A stretch of 59,714 nt of DNA from an uncultured Clostridia bacterium (GCA_944387915.1 CALXGT010000026.1:1-59714), one strand, 5' to 3'. Positions 47,357-57,111 are shown, counted from the first letter of the stretch. Notes: generated from the letters alone by a model not told the origin. Numbers and translations are program-made.

Positions 47357-47470
47357 GAAATTGTGATAGATTTTTGCTTTCAACCTCTTTCATATTTGTG
47401 CTTCCATCTGAGAGGAAGCTGTGAATTTCCGGAAGGGATGCCCGCTGTAAAACAGCGGGCATCCCTTTTT
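47357..47470 (+). ncRNA. Orphan small RNA or leader, about 114 nt
   Basis: Begins 7 bp after a strong -10 box and ends at a 13-bp terminator stem, GGGATGCCCGCTG (47435-47447) with CAGCGGGCATCCC (47453-47465), plus TTTTT. A small CTTCC-GGAAG stem (47401-47418) precedes it. There is no open frame of use. I do not recognise a riboswitch or 6S RNA. The following gene has its own promoter (47504-47532), so this unit is independent. Confidence 0.6.
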
Positions 47471-47503
47471 CCTTCGCTTTCCTGCTTTAGCGAAAAAAAG
47501 GAA

Positions 47504-47532
47504 TTGTATTCTCACTTTGTTTATGTTATACT
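47504..47532 (+). promoter_or_regulatory. Promoter of the aconitase-family gene
   Basis: TTGTAT (47504-47509), 17 bp, TATACT (47527-47532), 51 bp before the start. Confidence 0.75.
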
Positions 47533-47583
47533 GAGCATAATATCAAAACATTGATAACCAATACCGACGAAGGAGAGAGCACC

Positions 47584-49842
47584 ATGATCACACTGCACAA
47601 AAATGGCGTCTACCTGGTGGGCGGAAAACTGATTCCCGACACCGCGGAAAACGCTTCGCAAACCGCCAATCTCAATAAGGAAGAAGCCAAAAAAGGAACC
47701 ATCGCCTATTCGATTTTGACTTCTCATAATGTATCCGGCGACGAAGCCCATCTTCAGATCAAATTTGACGCGCTGGCAAGCCACGACATCACCTTTGTCG
47801 GTATCATCCAAACCGCCCGCGCTTCCGGGCTGTCCAAGTTCCCCATTCCCTACGTGCTGACCAACTGTCACAACAGTCTTTGCGCCGTAGGCGGAACCAT
47901 CAACGAAGACGACCATCTCTTCGGCTTATCGGCGGCGAAAAAATACGGCGGGATTTATGTTCCCCCGCATATGGCGGTTATCCACCAGTACATGCGGGAA
48001 ATGATGGCCGGCGGAGGAAAAATGATTCTCGGCTCGGACAGTCACACCCGTTACGGCGCTATTGGCACCATGGCGATTGGCGAAGGCGGCGGCGAGTTGG
48101 TAAAACAGATTCTCTCCAAAACCTACGACATTGATATGCCCGAAGTGATCGCGGTCCATCTCACGGGGGCGCCGGTTCCCGGCGTCGGTCCCCAGGACGT
48201 AGCGATCGCTCTGGTGGGCGCGGTGTTCCAAAACGGATTTGTCAAAAATAAGGTCATGGAGTTTATCGGCGACGGAATCCAAAATATCGATATGGACTTC
48301 CGCAACGGCATCGACGTAATGACCACCGAGACCACCTGTCTGTCTTCTATCTGGTGCACCGACGAGCAGACCGAGGAGTACCTCGCCACCCACAACAGAG
48401 CCTCCGATTACAAAAAGCTTTCCCCGAAGGACGTCGCTTATTACGACGGCTACATCGAAATTGATTTGTCCACCATTCGTCCCATGATCGCCTTGCCTAT
48501 GCATCCCAGCAACGCCTACGAAATCGAAGAATTTCATAAAAACGCCGGCGACATCTTACGGAAGGTGGAGCTGGACGCGGTAGACTTGATCGGAAATCCC
48601 AAAGTCACTTTGAAGCTCACCGATAAGCTCCATAACGGCCGGTTAAAGGTAGACCAGGGGATCATCGCCGGATGCGCTGGCGGTACTTACTCCAATATCA
48701 GCGAAGCGGCGCAGATGTTAGCGGGACACGCGATCGGAAACGACGCTTATAGCTTAAGCATCTACCCTTCCAGCCAGCCGGTAATGATGCAGCTGATGAA
48801 AAACGGGGATATTGGCTCGTTAATGGCCAGCGGCGCCACCATCCGCACCGCTTTTTGCGGTCCTTGCTTCGGCGCTGGAGACGTCCCCGCGAATAACGGC
48901 CTTTCCATCCGCCATTCTACCCGCAACTTCCCCAGCCGGGAAGGCGCGAAACCCGCCAACGGCCAGATCGCTTCCGTCGCTTTGATGGACGCCCGTTCCA
49001 TCGCTGCCACCACCTTAAACGGCGGTATGCTGACAGCCGCCACCGAGATCGACTGGAAGGCGAAGGCCCCCAAATATTACTTTGACTCTACCCCTTATGA
49101 AAGCCGCATTTATAATGGATGGGGAAATGCGAAACCGGAGGAAGAACTGGTGTTCGGCCCCAATATTGTGGATTGGCCCGCGATGCCGGCTTTGCCCAAC
49201 CATATTTTACTGAAGGTGGCTTCCTTTATTACCGACCCGGTCACCACCACCGACGAACTGATTCCGTCGGGCGAAACATCCTCGTTCCGCTCCAATCCTC
49301 TGGGCCTTGCGGAATTTACCCTTTCGAGAAAGGATCCGGACTACGTTCCGAGAGCCAAGGCTATCCATGCGCTGGAAAAAGCGAGAGAAGAAGGAGACGT
49401 TTCGGCGCTTTCCGACGTTCTTTCCAAGATCCGCTCCCTTCCCGGCTTTGAAGCCTTAAGCGAGAAGGATTTCGGCATCGGTTCGGTGGTCTACGCCGTC
49501 AAGCCCGGCGACGGCTCCGCGAGAGAACAGGCCGCTTCCTGCCAGAGAGTGTTAGGCGGCGTCGCCAATATCGCCAAAGAATACGCTACCAAACGGTATC
49601 GCTCCAACCTGATTAACTGGGGCATGATCCCCTTCCTCATCGAGGGAGAGCCTCCTTTCAAACGGGACGATTACCTCTTTGTCCCCAACATTACCGAGAT
49701 CTTAAAAGGGGATATGTCTTCCATTCCCGCTTACCTCATCGGCGACACGGTAACGCCCTTCACCCTTTCGGTGGCGCCTCTTACCGATACCGAGCGCCAA
49801 ATCATTTTGGACGGCTGCCTCATTAACTACTACAAACACTAA
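47584..49842 (+). CDS. Aconitase-family hydratase (YbhJ-like)
   Basis: Encodes 752 aa from ATG 47584, after AAGGAG. The aconitase core is visible: [22 protein letters not shown] (in part; about 148-169), the [4Fe-4S] Cys in ETTCLSS and in [12 protein letters not shown] (about 424-435), and a swivel-like C-terminal domain with [17 protein letters not shown]. Length and motif order fit the YbhJ-type hydratases rather than AcnA. It probably dehydrates or hydrates a hydroxy-acid; the true substrate is unknown. Confidence 0.88.
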   Translation: MITLHKNGVYLVGGKLIPDTAENASQTANLNKEEAKKGTIAYSILTSHNVSGDEAHLQIKFDALASHDITFVGIIQTARASGLSKFPIPYVLTNCHNSLCAVGGTINEDDHLFGLSAAKKYGGIYVPPHMAVIHQYMREMMAGGGKMILGSDSHTRYGAIGTMAIGEGGGELVKQILSKTYDIDMPEVIAVHLTGAPVPGVGPQDVAIALVGAVFQNGFVKNKVMEFIGDGIQNIDMDFRNGIDVMTTETTCLSSIWCTDEQTEEYLATHNRASDYKKLSPKDVAYYDGYIEIDLSTIRPMIALPMHPSNAYEIEEFHKNAGDILRKVELDAVDLIGNPKVTLKLTDKLHNGRLKVDQGIIAGCAGGTYSNISEAAQMLAGHAIGNDAYSLSIYPSSQPVMMQLMKNGDIGSLMASGATIRTAFCGPCFGAGDVPANNGLSIRHSTRNFPSREGAKPANGQIASVALMDARSIAATTLNGGMLTAATEIDWKAKAPKYYFDSTPYESRIYNGWGNAKPEEELVFGPNIVDWPAMPALPNHILLKVASFITDPVTTTDELIPSGETSSFRSNPLGLAEFTLSRKDPDYVPRAKAIHALEKAREEGDVSALSDVLSKIRSLPGFEALSEKDFGIGSVVYAVKPGDGSAREQAASCQRVLGGVANIAKEYATKRYRSNLINWGMIPFLIEGEPPFKRDDYLFVPNITEILKGDMSSIPAYLIGDTVTPFTLSVAPLTDTERQIILDGCLINYYKH

Positions 49843-49844
49843 AA

Positions 49845-49878
49845 AAGCGCCCTGTCTTTTGGCAGGGCGTCCCCTTAT
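49845..49878 (+). terminator. Terminator after the hydratase gene
   Basis: GCGCCCTG and CAGGGCG form a 7-bp stem around TCTTTTGG. The downstream T content is low, so it may be weak and allow read-through to the pseudouridine synthase gene. Confidence 0.55.
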
Positions 49879-49896
49879 TGTCTGGAGAGAACCATA

Positions 49897-50823
49897 TTGG
49901 AACAAAAAAAGAGCCATTCCGTCAAAACGGCGGTCAAGGAAGGGACTCTGCTTCCCTTTCTTTTGGAACAATTTCCCAAGCTGTCCCGCAACACGGTAAA
50001 AACCCTTTTGAAAACGAAGCAGGTCTTCGTCAACGGAAAACCGGCGGTTCGCTTTGATACGCCCCTTTCCCCCGGCGACCGGGTCTCGCTGAAGGACAGG
50101 GAAGATCCCTTTCTTCCAAAGCTTCCTTTCCCCATCCTCTATGAGGACGAGGACATCATTGTGATCCATAAACCCGCCGGTCTTTTGGCAGTAGCCACCG
50201 AACGGGAAAAGGAAGCTACCGCCTACCATTTTCTGACAGAATACCAAAGGGCAAAGGAAAAAGGCGGACGGGTATTTATCGTCCATCGCCTGGACCGGGA
50301 TACCTCGGGGGTTTTGCTCTTCGCCAAAAACGAAGAAGCCAAACACCTGTTTCAGGATCAATGGGAAAAGATCGTTACCCTTCGCCGGTACCAGGCGGTA
50401 GCGGAAGGCGTTTTCGAGGAAAAAGAAGGGACTAGAGTCAGCTACCTTTTGGAAACAGGCAGTCACCTTGTCTTCTCCGGACGAGGAACCGACGGAAAAA
50501 AAGCGGTGACCCATTACCGGGTGCTCAAAGAGTCTCCCCATTACTCTTTGCTCCAGGTAGATATCGACACCGGACGGAAAAACCAAATCCGTGTCCACCT
50601 GAAAGAGCTGGGGCATCCTGTCGCCGGAGACAAAAAATACAAAGCGAAGACCAATCCCCTTCGCCGGCTTTGCCTTCATGCCAGTCTTTTATCCCTCACC
50701 GATCCGCGAACCCAAAAGCTTATAACCTTCCGAGCGCCGGTTCCCGCGTCGTTTCAAAAGCTGTTAAAAGAGGACAACACCTATGATGGAAAAAATCAAA
50801 AACGCAAAACACATCGTCGTTAA
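49897..50823 (+). CDS. RluA family pseudouridine synthase
   Basis: Encodes 308 aa from TTG 49897 with GGAGAG upstream. An S4 RNA-binding domain (about 15-65: LLEQFPKLSRNTVKTLLKTKQVFVNG, in part) is followed by the synthase domain with the catalytic Asp in HRLDRDTSGVLLFAK (about 129-143) and RKNQIRVHL. It modifies rRNA or tRNA uridines. Its last 41 bp overlap proB in another frame, coupling the two genes. Confidence 0.92.
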   Translation: MEQKKSHSVKTAVKEGTLLPFLLEQFPKLSRNTVKTLLKTKQVFVNGKPAVRFDTPLSPGDRVSLKDREDPFLPKLPFPILYEDEDIIVIHKPAGLLAVATEREKEATAYHFLTEYQRAKEKGGRVFIVHRLDRDTSGVLLFAKNEEAKHLFQDQWEKIVTLRRYQAVAEGVFEEKEGTRVSYLLETGSHLVFSGRGTDGKKAVTHYRVLKESPHYSLLQVDIDTGRKNQIRVHLKELGHPVAGDKKYKAKTNPLRRLCLHASLLSLTDPRTQKLITFRAPVPASFQKLLKEDNTYDGKNQKRKTHRR

Positions 50824-51904
50824 GGTAGGAACCAGTACCCTTACCTACCCCGACGGCCGGCAAAATAAAAAGGCCATGGCGGCGTTGGTACGCCAAATGG
50901 CGACCTTATATCACCAAGGAAAGAAAATTATTTTTGTCACCTCAGGCGCGGTAGGCGCGGGTATGGGCGCCCTTTCTCTTTCGGAAAAGCCCCACCAGAT
51001 TTCGAGAAAGCAGGCTCTTGCCGCCGTAGGGCAAAGCCTTTTGATGCAAAGCTACGCTTTGCTGTTTGACGCTTATGACATTCCCGTGGCGCAGATCCTT
51101 TTGACGAAAGATGATTTTTCTCACCGGGAACGGTATTTAAACGCCCGCAATACCTTAAACGAAGTCCTGCGCTATGGCGCCGTCCCCATTATCAATGAAA
51201 ACGACACGGTGGCGGTGGATGAGATCAAAGTGGGCGACAACGATACCTTAGCCGCTATGGTGGCGGGAATGATCGGGGCGGATCTCCTGGTGTTGCTCAC
51301 CGACGTGGACGGCTTATACACCAAAAACCCCAAAACCGACCCTGACGCTCAAAAAATTTCAATTGTGGAGCGGCTAAGCGACGACATCTTCGCCATGGGC
51401 GGAAGCGCCGGAAGCAAGCTTGGCACAGGCGGCATGGCCACCAAGCTCACCGCTGCGAAAATTGCCGGCAGTCAGGGGATTTATACCCTTCTTTGCAGCG
51501 GCCAAACCGAGGATATCTTACTGAAGATCGCTTCCGGAGAGGAAAACGGGACCCTCTTTTTACCCAAAGCCCATAAAAAGGACGGAAAGAAGGGCTGGCT
51601 CACCTTCTTAAGCCAGCCGGAGGGTATCGTTACCGTCGATGAAGGCGCAGAGGACGCCTTGCTCAACAAGGGAAGAAGCCTTCTCCCCAGCGGCATCGTT
51701 TCAGTGTCGGGTATCTTCGACCGGGGCGCCGTGATCCAAGTGATGAACCGGAAGCAAAAAGAGCTTGCCCGGGGATATTCCAACTACAGCAGCGCGATTT
51801 TATCCTCTATTATCGGAAAACATTCCAGTGAGATCAAGTCCCTTTTAGGCGCTGACGCCGAGGTGGAGGCTATCCATCGGGACAATCTTTCGTTACAAAT
51901 CTGA
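50783..51904 (+). CDS. proB: Glutamate 5-kinase
   Basis: Encodes 373 aa. The amino acid kinase domain starts VVKVGTSTL and continues VTSGAVGAGMGAL and INENDTVAVDEIKVGDND (in part); a C-terminal PUA domain (about 280-370) is present. ATGATG gives two possible starts, 50783 and 50786. It catalyses the first step of proline synthesis. The start overlaps the pseudouridine synthase gene; proA follows 18 bp after the stop. Confidence 0.96.
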   Translation: MMEKIKNAKHIVVKVGTSTLTYPDGRQNKKAMAALVRQMATLYHQGKKIIFVTSGAVGAGMGALSLSEKPHQISRKQALAAVGQSLLMQSYALLFDAYDIPVAQILLTKDDFSHRERYLNARNTLNEVLRYGAVPIINENDTVAVDEIKVGDNDTLAAMVAGMIGADLLVLLTDVDGLYTKNPKTDPDAQKISIVERLSDDIFAMGGSAGSKLGTGGMATKLTAAKIAGSQGIYTLLCSGQTEDILLKIASGEENGTLFLPKAHKKDGKKGWLTFLSQPEGIVTVDEGAEDALLNKGRSLLPSGIVSVSGIFDRGAVIQVMNRKQKELARGYSNYSSAILSSIIGKHSSEIKSLLGADAEVEAIHRDNLSLQI

Positions 51905-51922
51905 CCGTTGAAAGGAGAAGTT

Positions 51923-53167
51923 ATGGAACTGCAGCAACTGGGGAAACAGGCAAAGGGAGCCTCCGCCTTTTTGGCGCAGGCGAACACCGAATCCAAAAAC
52001 CGCGCTCTGACCGCCATGGGTAAGGCGCTGTTGGATGAAGCCCCCTACATTTTGGAAGAAAACGCCAAAGATATGGAACAGGCGAGAGAAAACGAAACCA
52101 AAGCGTCCTTATTGGACCGGCTTTTGTTGACGGAAAAGCGGTTGCAGGAAATGGCCGACGGTCTGTTCCAGCTTGCCTCCCTCCCCGACCCTATCGGGGA
52201 AGTGGACAAAATGTGGCTTGGCGCCCAGGGCATTAAAATCGGAAAAGTCCGGGTTCCCCTCGGCGTAGTAGGCATTATTTACGAAGCTCGGCCCAATGTC
52301 ACCGCCGATGTGGCGGGAATTTGCTTAAAAACCGGAAACGCGGTTCTCCTTCGGGGAAGCCAAAGCGCCCTTCAATCCAACCAGGCGGTAGTATCGGTGC
52401 TGCAAAAAGCCTTAAAAGCGGAGCATTTTCCCGAAGCCGCCGTCTCTCTGCTCACCGATTGCAGCCGGGAGACCGCCGCAAAGATGATGAAGCTCAACGA
52501 ATACTTGGACGTTTTAATCCCCCGAGGCGGCGCCGGATTGATCCGCTCGGTGGTGGAAAACGCTACCGTCCCGGTTTTGGAAACCGGTGTGGGAAACTGC
52601 CATGTGTTTGTGGATGAATCCGCCGATTTTTCTATGGCGGAAAAGATTATCTTAAACGCAAAATGCCAGCGCCCCGGCGTCTGCAACGCGATCGAAAGCC
52701 TTTTGATTCATCAAAATATCGCTCCGGAATTTCTCCCCCGCATCGGAAAGAGCTTAACGGAAAACGGTGTGGAGATCCGTGGAGACGAAATAACGAGAAA
52801 GTATATCGAAAACGCCCTTCCCGCCACCGAAGAGGATTACCTTACCGAGTATAACGACTTGATCCTCGCGGTCAAGGTGGTTTCTTCTCTCGAAGAAGCG
52901 GTTTCCCATATTAACCGGTACGGCTCGGGACATTCCGAGGCCATTGTGACCGAAAGCTATCAAAACGCCAACCGGTTTACCTCTCTGATAGACGCCGCCG
53001 CCGTTTATGTAAACGCTTCCACCCGGTTTACCGACGGCTTCCAGTTTGGCTTCGGCGCGGAAATGGGAATCAGCACCCAAAAGCTTCACGCCAGAGGGCC
53101 TTTGGGGCTTACCGAAATGACCACCACCAAGTATATTATTTTCGGAGAGGGACAGGTTCGAAAATAA
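51923..53167 (+). CDS. proA: Gamma-glutamyl phosphate reductase
   Basis: Encodes 414 aa from ATG 51923 after AAAGGAG (a TTG at 51908 overlaps that site). The aldehyde dehydrogenase-like fold has VGIIYEARPNVTADVAGI near 115 and the catalytic Cys in KCQRPGVCNAIESLL (about 246-260). It reduces glutamyl phosphate to the semialdehyde for proline. Ends at a strong terminator. Confidence 0.97.
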   Translation: MELQQLGKQAKGASAFLAQANTESKNRALTAMGKALLDEAPYILEENAKDMEQARENETKASLLDRLLLTEKRLQEMADGLFQLASLPDPIGEVDKMWLGAQGIKIGKVRVPLGVVGIIYEARPNVTADVAGICLKTGNAVLLRGSQSALQSNQAVVSVLQKALKAEHFPEAAVSLLTDCSRETAAKMMKLNEYLDVLIPRGGAGLIRSVVENATVPVLETGVGNCHVFVDESADFSMAEKIILNAKCQRPGVCNAIESLLIHQNIAPEFLPRIGKSLTENGVEIRGDEITRKYIENALPATEEDYLTEYNDLILAVKVVSSLEEAVSHINRYGSGHSEAIVTESYQNANRFTSLIDAAAVYVNASTRFTDGFQFGFGAEMGISTQKLHARGPLGLTEMTTTKYIIFGEGQVRK

Positions 53168-53200
53168 CTTCAAGTAAAATCCATTCCGCGCATGTAGCGC

Positions 53201-53230
53201 AAAAAGCCGGTGCTTTCGCACCGGCTTTTT
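53201..53230. terminator. Terminator of proBA, shared with the PatB gene
   Basis: AAAAAGCCGGTGC (53201-53213), loop TTTC, GCACCGGCTTTTT (53218-53230). It is symmetric and ends 2 bp before the convergent stop codon. Confidence 0.92.
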
Positions 53231-53231
53231 A

Positions 53232-54443
53232 TTACCATTCTTCCTTAATCAGGTACTGATCCAATCGATCGAAGGCTTCCTTCGCTTTGGCGGTAGGAAG
53301 CGCCATATTGAACCGAATGTGGCATTCCCCATGGAAGGACCGCCCATCCTGGCAGATAACGCCAACCGAAACGCACCGTTTCAGCACATCGTCCAGCGTT
53401 TTGCCCCGTTTTTTACAAAATCCGGTAAAGTCGGGGAACATCATATACGTTCCCTGAGGACGCTGCACCGTAACCCCGTCCCAAGTTTGTATCATCGCAT
53501 ACGCGTAGTCCATATTGGCGGAAATTACTTTTCTCAGCTCATCCACCCATTCGCCGCCACCGGTATAAGCGCCGATCAAAGCGTAAACCGAAAGGAGGTT
53601 GGGAGAATTATAGTGGGTGGTAGACGCCCGCTCTCTCGCCTTTTTCCGCATCTCCTCGTTGTAAATAATGGAATAAGCGCCCACTAATCCCGCTAAGTTA
53701 AACGTCTTACTGGGAGAATACATCGCCGCGACGATCTGTTTTGCCGTATCGGAAACCGACTGGGTAGGAATATGTTTTTTATCTCCCACAATAAAATCGG
53801 ACCAAATCTCGTCCGAAGCAATAATGACATTATGTTTCGCGCAAATCTCTACATATTTTTCAATCTCTTCTTTGTCCCAAACCCGTCCGGTGGGATTGTG
53901 GGGCGAGCAAAAAATGGCGACCTTAATGTTATTCTCCACAATCTTCTTTTCCATATCTTCGTAATCCATACGATAGGTGCCATCCTCATCCTGTTTGAGG
54001 TCAGTAAGCACAATGGTGCGCTTGGCGTTATTTACCGTTCCGGTAAAGCCAACATAAGTGGGAGATTGAAGCAAGATGGGATCTCCGGGTTCGGTGTAAG
54101 TATTGATAATGTTGGCGACACCGCCCAAAACCGAGTTTTCGTAAGAAATATACTCATCGCTTCCGATATCGACACCGTTTCTTTCCAACTGCCAGGAACG
54201 AACTGCATCAAAATACCCAGTAGCGGGAAGTCCGTAATAACCAAAAGCCGGCGAAGCAGTAATCCGACGGAGGATCGACGCAATGACCGACGGCGCCGTG
54301 GCGAAATCCATATCTGCCACCCACATAGGGATTTTCGAAAAGCCTTCGGAAACCTGAGCGTCAGGAATAGGAATATTCTCCCACTTCGCCGAATCCAGCC
54401 CAGTTCGGTCGGTATATGTCTCGAAATCGTATTTCTTATACAT
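53232..54443 (-). CDS. MalY/PatB-type cystathionine beta-lyase or aminotransferase
   Basis: Encodes 403 aa, fold type I PLP enzyme. Opening MYKKYDFETYTDRTGLDSAKW and IPMWVADMDFATAP are typical of MalY/PatB; PLP-binding SDEIWSDF and the Schiff-base Lys in SPSKTFNLAGL (about 233-243) are present. It cleaves cystathionine or cysteine conjugates and supports methionine metabolism, in keeping with metA nearby. AAAGGAAGAAAGAGG precedes the start. Confidence 0.9.
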   Translation of the reverse strand: MYKKYDFETYTDRTGLDSAKWENIPIPDAQVSEGFSKIPMWVADMDFATAPSVIASILRRITASPAFGYYGLPATGYFDAVRSWQLERNGVDIGSDEYISYENSVLGGVANIINTYTEPGDPILLQSPTYVGFTGTVNNAKRTIVLTDLKQDEDGTYRMDYEDMEKKIVENNIKVAIFCSPHNPTGRVWDKEEIEKYVEICAKHNVIIASDEIWSDFIVGDKKHIPTQSVSDTAKQIVAAMYSPSKTFNLAGLVGAYSIIYNEEMRKKARERASTTHYNSPNLLSVYALIGAYTGGGEWVDELRKVISANMDYAYAMIQTWDGVTVQRPQGTYMMFPDFTGFCKKRGKTLDDVLKRCVSVGVICQDGRSFHGECHIRFNMALPTAKAKEAFDRLDQYLIKEEW

Positions 54444-54489
54444 AGCCTCTTTCTTCCTTTCAATTTTTAAAATTTGTTTTATTTCTATA

Positions 54490-54518
54490 ATTGTAGCATG
54501 TTCTCACCATCCTGTCAT
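54490..54518 (-). promoter_or_regulatory. Promoter of the PatB-type gene
   Basis: Minus strand ATGACA (54518-54513), 17 bp, TACAAT (54495-54490). Confidence 0.7.
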
Positions 54519-54644
54519 TCGCTTTTTCTCCAATTTTTCGTCCTGTTTTTTGGGCTTGTTATCTCACTTTCGCTTTTTAAAAGAGAAATTTTCAGTAACA
54601 ATTTTTCTATTTATAGTTTTAATGAGTAAGCATAGAGAAAAATA

Positions 54645-54669
54645 AATATCCCGCTGGCAGCGGGATATT
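54645..54669 (-). terminator. Terminator of the flavodoxin unit
   Basis: AATATCCCGCT (54645-54655) and AGCGGGATATT (54659-54669) form an 11-bp stem; on the minus strand TTTATTTTT follows. The interval 54444-54809 otherwise holds the PatB promoter and a doubtful 28-codon frame. Confidence 0.8.
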
Positions 54670-54694
54670 ACTTCCATTTTACCTTATAGTTGTC

Positions 54695-54781
54695 CTATGC
54701 AGTCAAAAGGTTTTCGGCAGCAAATCGTCGGACCGTACCGCTTTCATCTACCTTTCGTACAAAAATAAAATAGTCGGTCAC
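54695..54781 (-). CDS. Doubtful 28-aa frame downstream of flavodoxin
   Basis: A GTG frame VTDYFIFVRKVDESGTVRRF... ends at 54695. It has no ribosome binding site and lies 28 bp after the flavodoxin stop, before the terminator. It may be the end of a lost gene; no family is recognised. Confidence 0.25.
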   Translation of the reverse strand: MTDYFIFVRKVDESGTVRRFAAENLLTA

Positions 54782-54809
54782 AAGAATTCAAAGCGCAAAC
54801 CTGCTTCCC

Positions 54810-55256
54810 TCATTTTTGAGAAATCCGGCGGTAAAAATCCTGCGCCTCGGCAAGATCCTTCTGGCTCGGCAAGCCTTTTCCGCTTCCGCCAAACAGTTTA
54901 AACGGTCCAAAGGTATTAAAGCCCCGGCATCCGAACTCGCCGAGGACAGTGCATCCTCTTTGCTCAGCGATCGCGCGCAGCGTTTTCGCGCCCCTTCCCT
55001 TCGCGCCGCCGTAAGTGTAGACAAAAAAGACGTTTTTCCCTTTTGGCAAATACTTTTTGGCAAACTCCACCACGGCCTTATGCATCTCAAATCCATAAAT
55101 TCCCGATGCAAAGCCGATACAATCATACGCTTCCAGGTGTACGGCCTGGCGAGTTGCCACATGGATCAAATCCACATCCCCTACCTGTTTGATTGCCTCA
55201 ATCACTTTCAAGGTGTTTCCATGATAATAGGAGTAATAACAAATTGCCGTTTTCAT
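54810..55256 (-). CDS. Flavodoxin-family protein
   Basis: Encodes 148 aa from ATG 55256, after GGAGGAA; the longer frame to 55400 would lie beside the tRNA terminator. The FMN phosphate loop is YYSYYHGNTLKVIEA (about 7-21), slightly altered from TGNT. Later, FVYTYGGAKGRGAKTL and FGCRGFNTFGPF fit the FMN-binding 90s loops. An electron carrier or quinone-type reductase; partner unknown. Confidence 0.85.
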   Translation of the reverse strand: MKTAICYYSYYHGNTLKVIEAIKQVGDVDLIHVATRQAVHLEAYDCIGFASGIYGFEMHKAVVEFAKKYLPKGKNVFFVYTYGGAKGRGAKTLRAIAEQRGCTVLGEFGCRGFNTFGPFKLFGGSGKGLPSQKDLAEAQDFYRRISQK

Positions 55257-55398
55257 AATCCATTTCCTCCTCGCAGTCTTCGTCCGAAGCCGATGTGCCC
55301 GATTGTTTGTAATCGAATTGCTCTTTAACCAAACAGGATCGGTTTTCCAATATAAATCGAGGTTCCTATTTTCCCGACGAAAAAAGATATTTTTACGC

Positions 55399-55429
55399 AA
55401 AAACGCCCCGCCTTTTTAGGCGGAGCGTT
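55399..55429 (-). terminator. Terminator of tRNA-Arg
   Basis: On the minus strand AACGCTCCGCC pairs with GGCGGGGCGTT (one G-T pair), followed by TTTTTGCG. Confidence 0.88.
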
Positions 55430-55433
55430 GCGT

Positions 55434-55510
55434 TGGTGCGCCCGACAGGAGTCGAACCTGCGACCTTCAGAGTCGGAGTCTGACACTCTATCCAGCTGAG
55501 CTACGGACGC
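55434..55510 (-). tRNA. tRNA-Arg (anticodon CCG)
   Basis: Seventy-seven nucleotides including CCA. The acceptor stem GCGTCCG with CGGGCGC has one G-T pair. Anticodon arm TCAGA-CTCCGAC-TCTGA carries CCG. D loop and T loop are standard. It reads CGG. Confidence 0.95.
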
Positions 55511-55599
55511 ATTCCGTTTCTATAGTATATCAAAATTCATAAAAAAAAGCAAGCCCTATTTTTCCGATAAAAGAAAAAAGTAGAAAATTTTTCTTTCGA

Positions 55600-55628
55600 T
55601 TGACCGAAAGGCAATTTCATAGTACAAT
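55600..55628 (+). promoter_or_regulatory. Promoter of the malic enzyme gene
   Basis: TTGACC (55600-55605), 17 bp, TACAAT (55623-55628), 36 bp before the start. Confidence 0.78.
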
Positions 55629-55664
55629 AAGGTCGTAATCTTTTTCTCTGAAAGGAGAAGTAGT

Positions 55665-56837
55665 ATGGACGTGAAAGAAAAAGCGTTAGCATTGCATCGG
55701 GAGTGGCAGGGAAAAATCGAAATCACCGCCCGCTGTCCCGTTACCAACAGCGAGGAGCTTTCGCTGGCTTATACGCCCGGCGTAGCCGAGCCTTGCCTCG
55801 CTATAGAAAAGGATCCTTCCCTTTCTTATACCTTGACCCGAAGAGGCCATCTAGTCGCCGTCATTACCGACGGGACCGCCGTTTTAGGATTAGGCGACAT
55901 CGGACCGGAAGCGGCGATGCCGGTTATGGAGGGAAAAGCGGTTTTATTGAAAGCCTTCGGCGATGTGGACGCGGTTCCCATCTGTTTAGATACCAAAGAT
56001 GTGGATGAAATTTGTAGGACCATCGAAATTTTAGCGCCGTCTTTTGGGGGGATCAACCTTGAAGACATCGGCGCGCCCCGTTGCTTTGAGATTGAACGGC
56101 GACTGAAAGAAAAGCTTTCCATCCCCGTTTTCCATGATGACCAACACGGTACTGCCATTGTGGTTTCTGCGGCACTGCTCAACGCGCTCAAATTAGCGGG
56201 AAAATCCTTTGAGACCGCGACGGTGGTCATTAACGGCGCCGGCGCCGCCGGAATCGCCATTGCCAAGCACCTCATTGGCTTCCACGCCAAAAACGTAATT
56301 TTGTGCGACAAGGACGGGATCATCTACCAGGGCGCTCCCAATTTGACCTTTGCCCAAGAGGAAATGGCAAAAATCACCAACAAGGAAGGGCTCAAGGGAA
56401 CGTTGGCCGACGCTTTAAAAGGCGCCGACGTCTTTATCGGCGTTTCCCGTCCCAATCTGGTAACCGCGGAAATGGTCTCTAAGATGGCGGATCGCTCCAT
56501 CGTTTTTCCCATGGCGAATCCGGTGCCCGAGATTATGCCCGAGGAAGCAAAAAAAGGCGGCGCCTTTATCGTAGGCACCGGCCGCAGCGATTATCCCAAC
56601 CAGGTCAACAATGTTTTGGCGTTTCCCGGTATCTTTAAGGGCGCCTTGGAAGCCGGCGCCACCGATATTACCGAAGGGATGAAACTAGCGGCGTCTTACG
56701 CTATCGCCTCGGTATTGTCGAACGAAGAGATTAAAGTGGACCGGGTCTTGCCGGACGCCTTTGATCCGAGAGTCGCCAAAGCGGTCGCCGCGGCGGTCAA
56801 AAACGCCGCTATCAAAGAAGGCGTCATTCGAAAATAA
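55665..56837 (+). CDS. NAD(P)-dependent malic enzyme
   Basis: Encodes 390 aa, AAAGGAG upstream. The N-terminal malic domain has SLAYTPGVAEPC with the catalytic Tyr, and the Lys in GKAVLLKAFGDVDA. The metal site is INLEDIGAPRCFEIE and PVFHDDQHGTAIV (about 152-164). The NAD-binding loop is INGAGAAGIAIA (about 189-200). It decarboxylates malate to pyruvate. A small TSCPD gene follows after 13 bp. Confidence 0.95.
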   Translation: MDVKEKALALHREWQGKIEITARCPVTNSEELSLAYTPGVAEPCLAIEKDPSLSYTLTRRGHLVAVITDGTAVLGLGDIGPEAAMPVMEGKAVLLKAFGDVDAVPICLDTKDVDEICRTIEILAPSFGGINLEDIGAPRCFEIERRLKEKLSIPVFHDDQHGTAIVVSAALLNALKLAGKSFETATVVINGAGAAGIAIAKHLIGFHAKNVILCDKDGIIYQGAPNLTFAQEEMAKITNKEGLKGTLADALKGADVFIGVSRPNLVTAEMVSKMADRSIVFPMANPVPEIMPEEAKKGGAFIVGTGRSDYPNQVNNVLAFPGIFKGALEAGATDITEGMKLAASYAIASVLSNEEIKVDRVLPDAFDPRVAKAVAAAVKNAAIKEGVIRK

Positions 56838-56850
56838 AGGAGAAATCAAT

Positions 56851-57099
56851 ATGAAAACCATTACCTATACCCCTAAGGGCGTTTGCTCTCGCAATATCAA
56901 TATCACCGTCAACGATGACGGCATTATCGAGAAGGTCCAGTTTACCGGCGGATGCAGCGGAAATACTCAAGGCGTCGCCGCTCTTTGCGTCGGAAGGAAA
57001 GCTTCCGATATCGTTCCCTTACTGAAAGGAATCCGCTGCGGAAGCAAACCTACTTCCTGCCCTGCGCAGCTTGCCCTCGCACTGGAACAAAATCTGTAA
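56851..57099 (+). CDS. TSCPD domain protein (TIGR03905 type)
   Basis: Encodes 82 aa from ATG 56851, after AAAGGAG. Four conserved Cys are visible, in GVCSRNI, TGGCSGN, ALCVG and IRCGSKPTSCP. The domain is related to the C-terminal zinc site of vitamin B12-dependent ribonucleotide reductase and stands alone here. Function unknown; metal binding likely. Located in the malic enzyme-metA operon. Confidence 0.9.
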   Translation: MKTITYTPKGVCSRNINITVNDDGIIEKVQFTGGCSGNTQGVAALCVGRKASDIVPLLKGIRCGSKPTSCPAQLALALEQNL

Positions 57100-57111
57100 G
57101 GCGGGGTCGGT

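Noticed and set aside
47357..47470. 6S RNA or a known riboswitch
   Set aside because: Too short for 6S RNA, without its long central bubble; no known aptamer core recognised.
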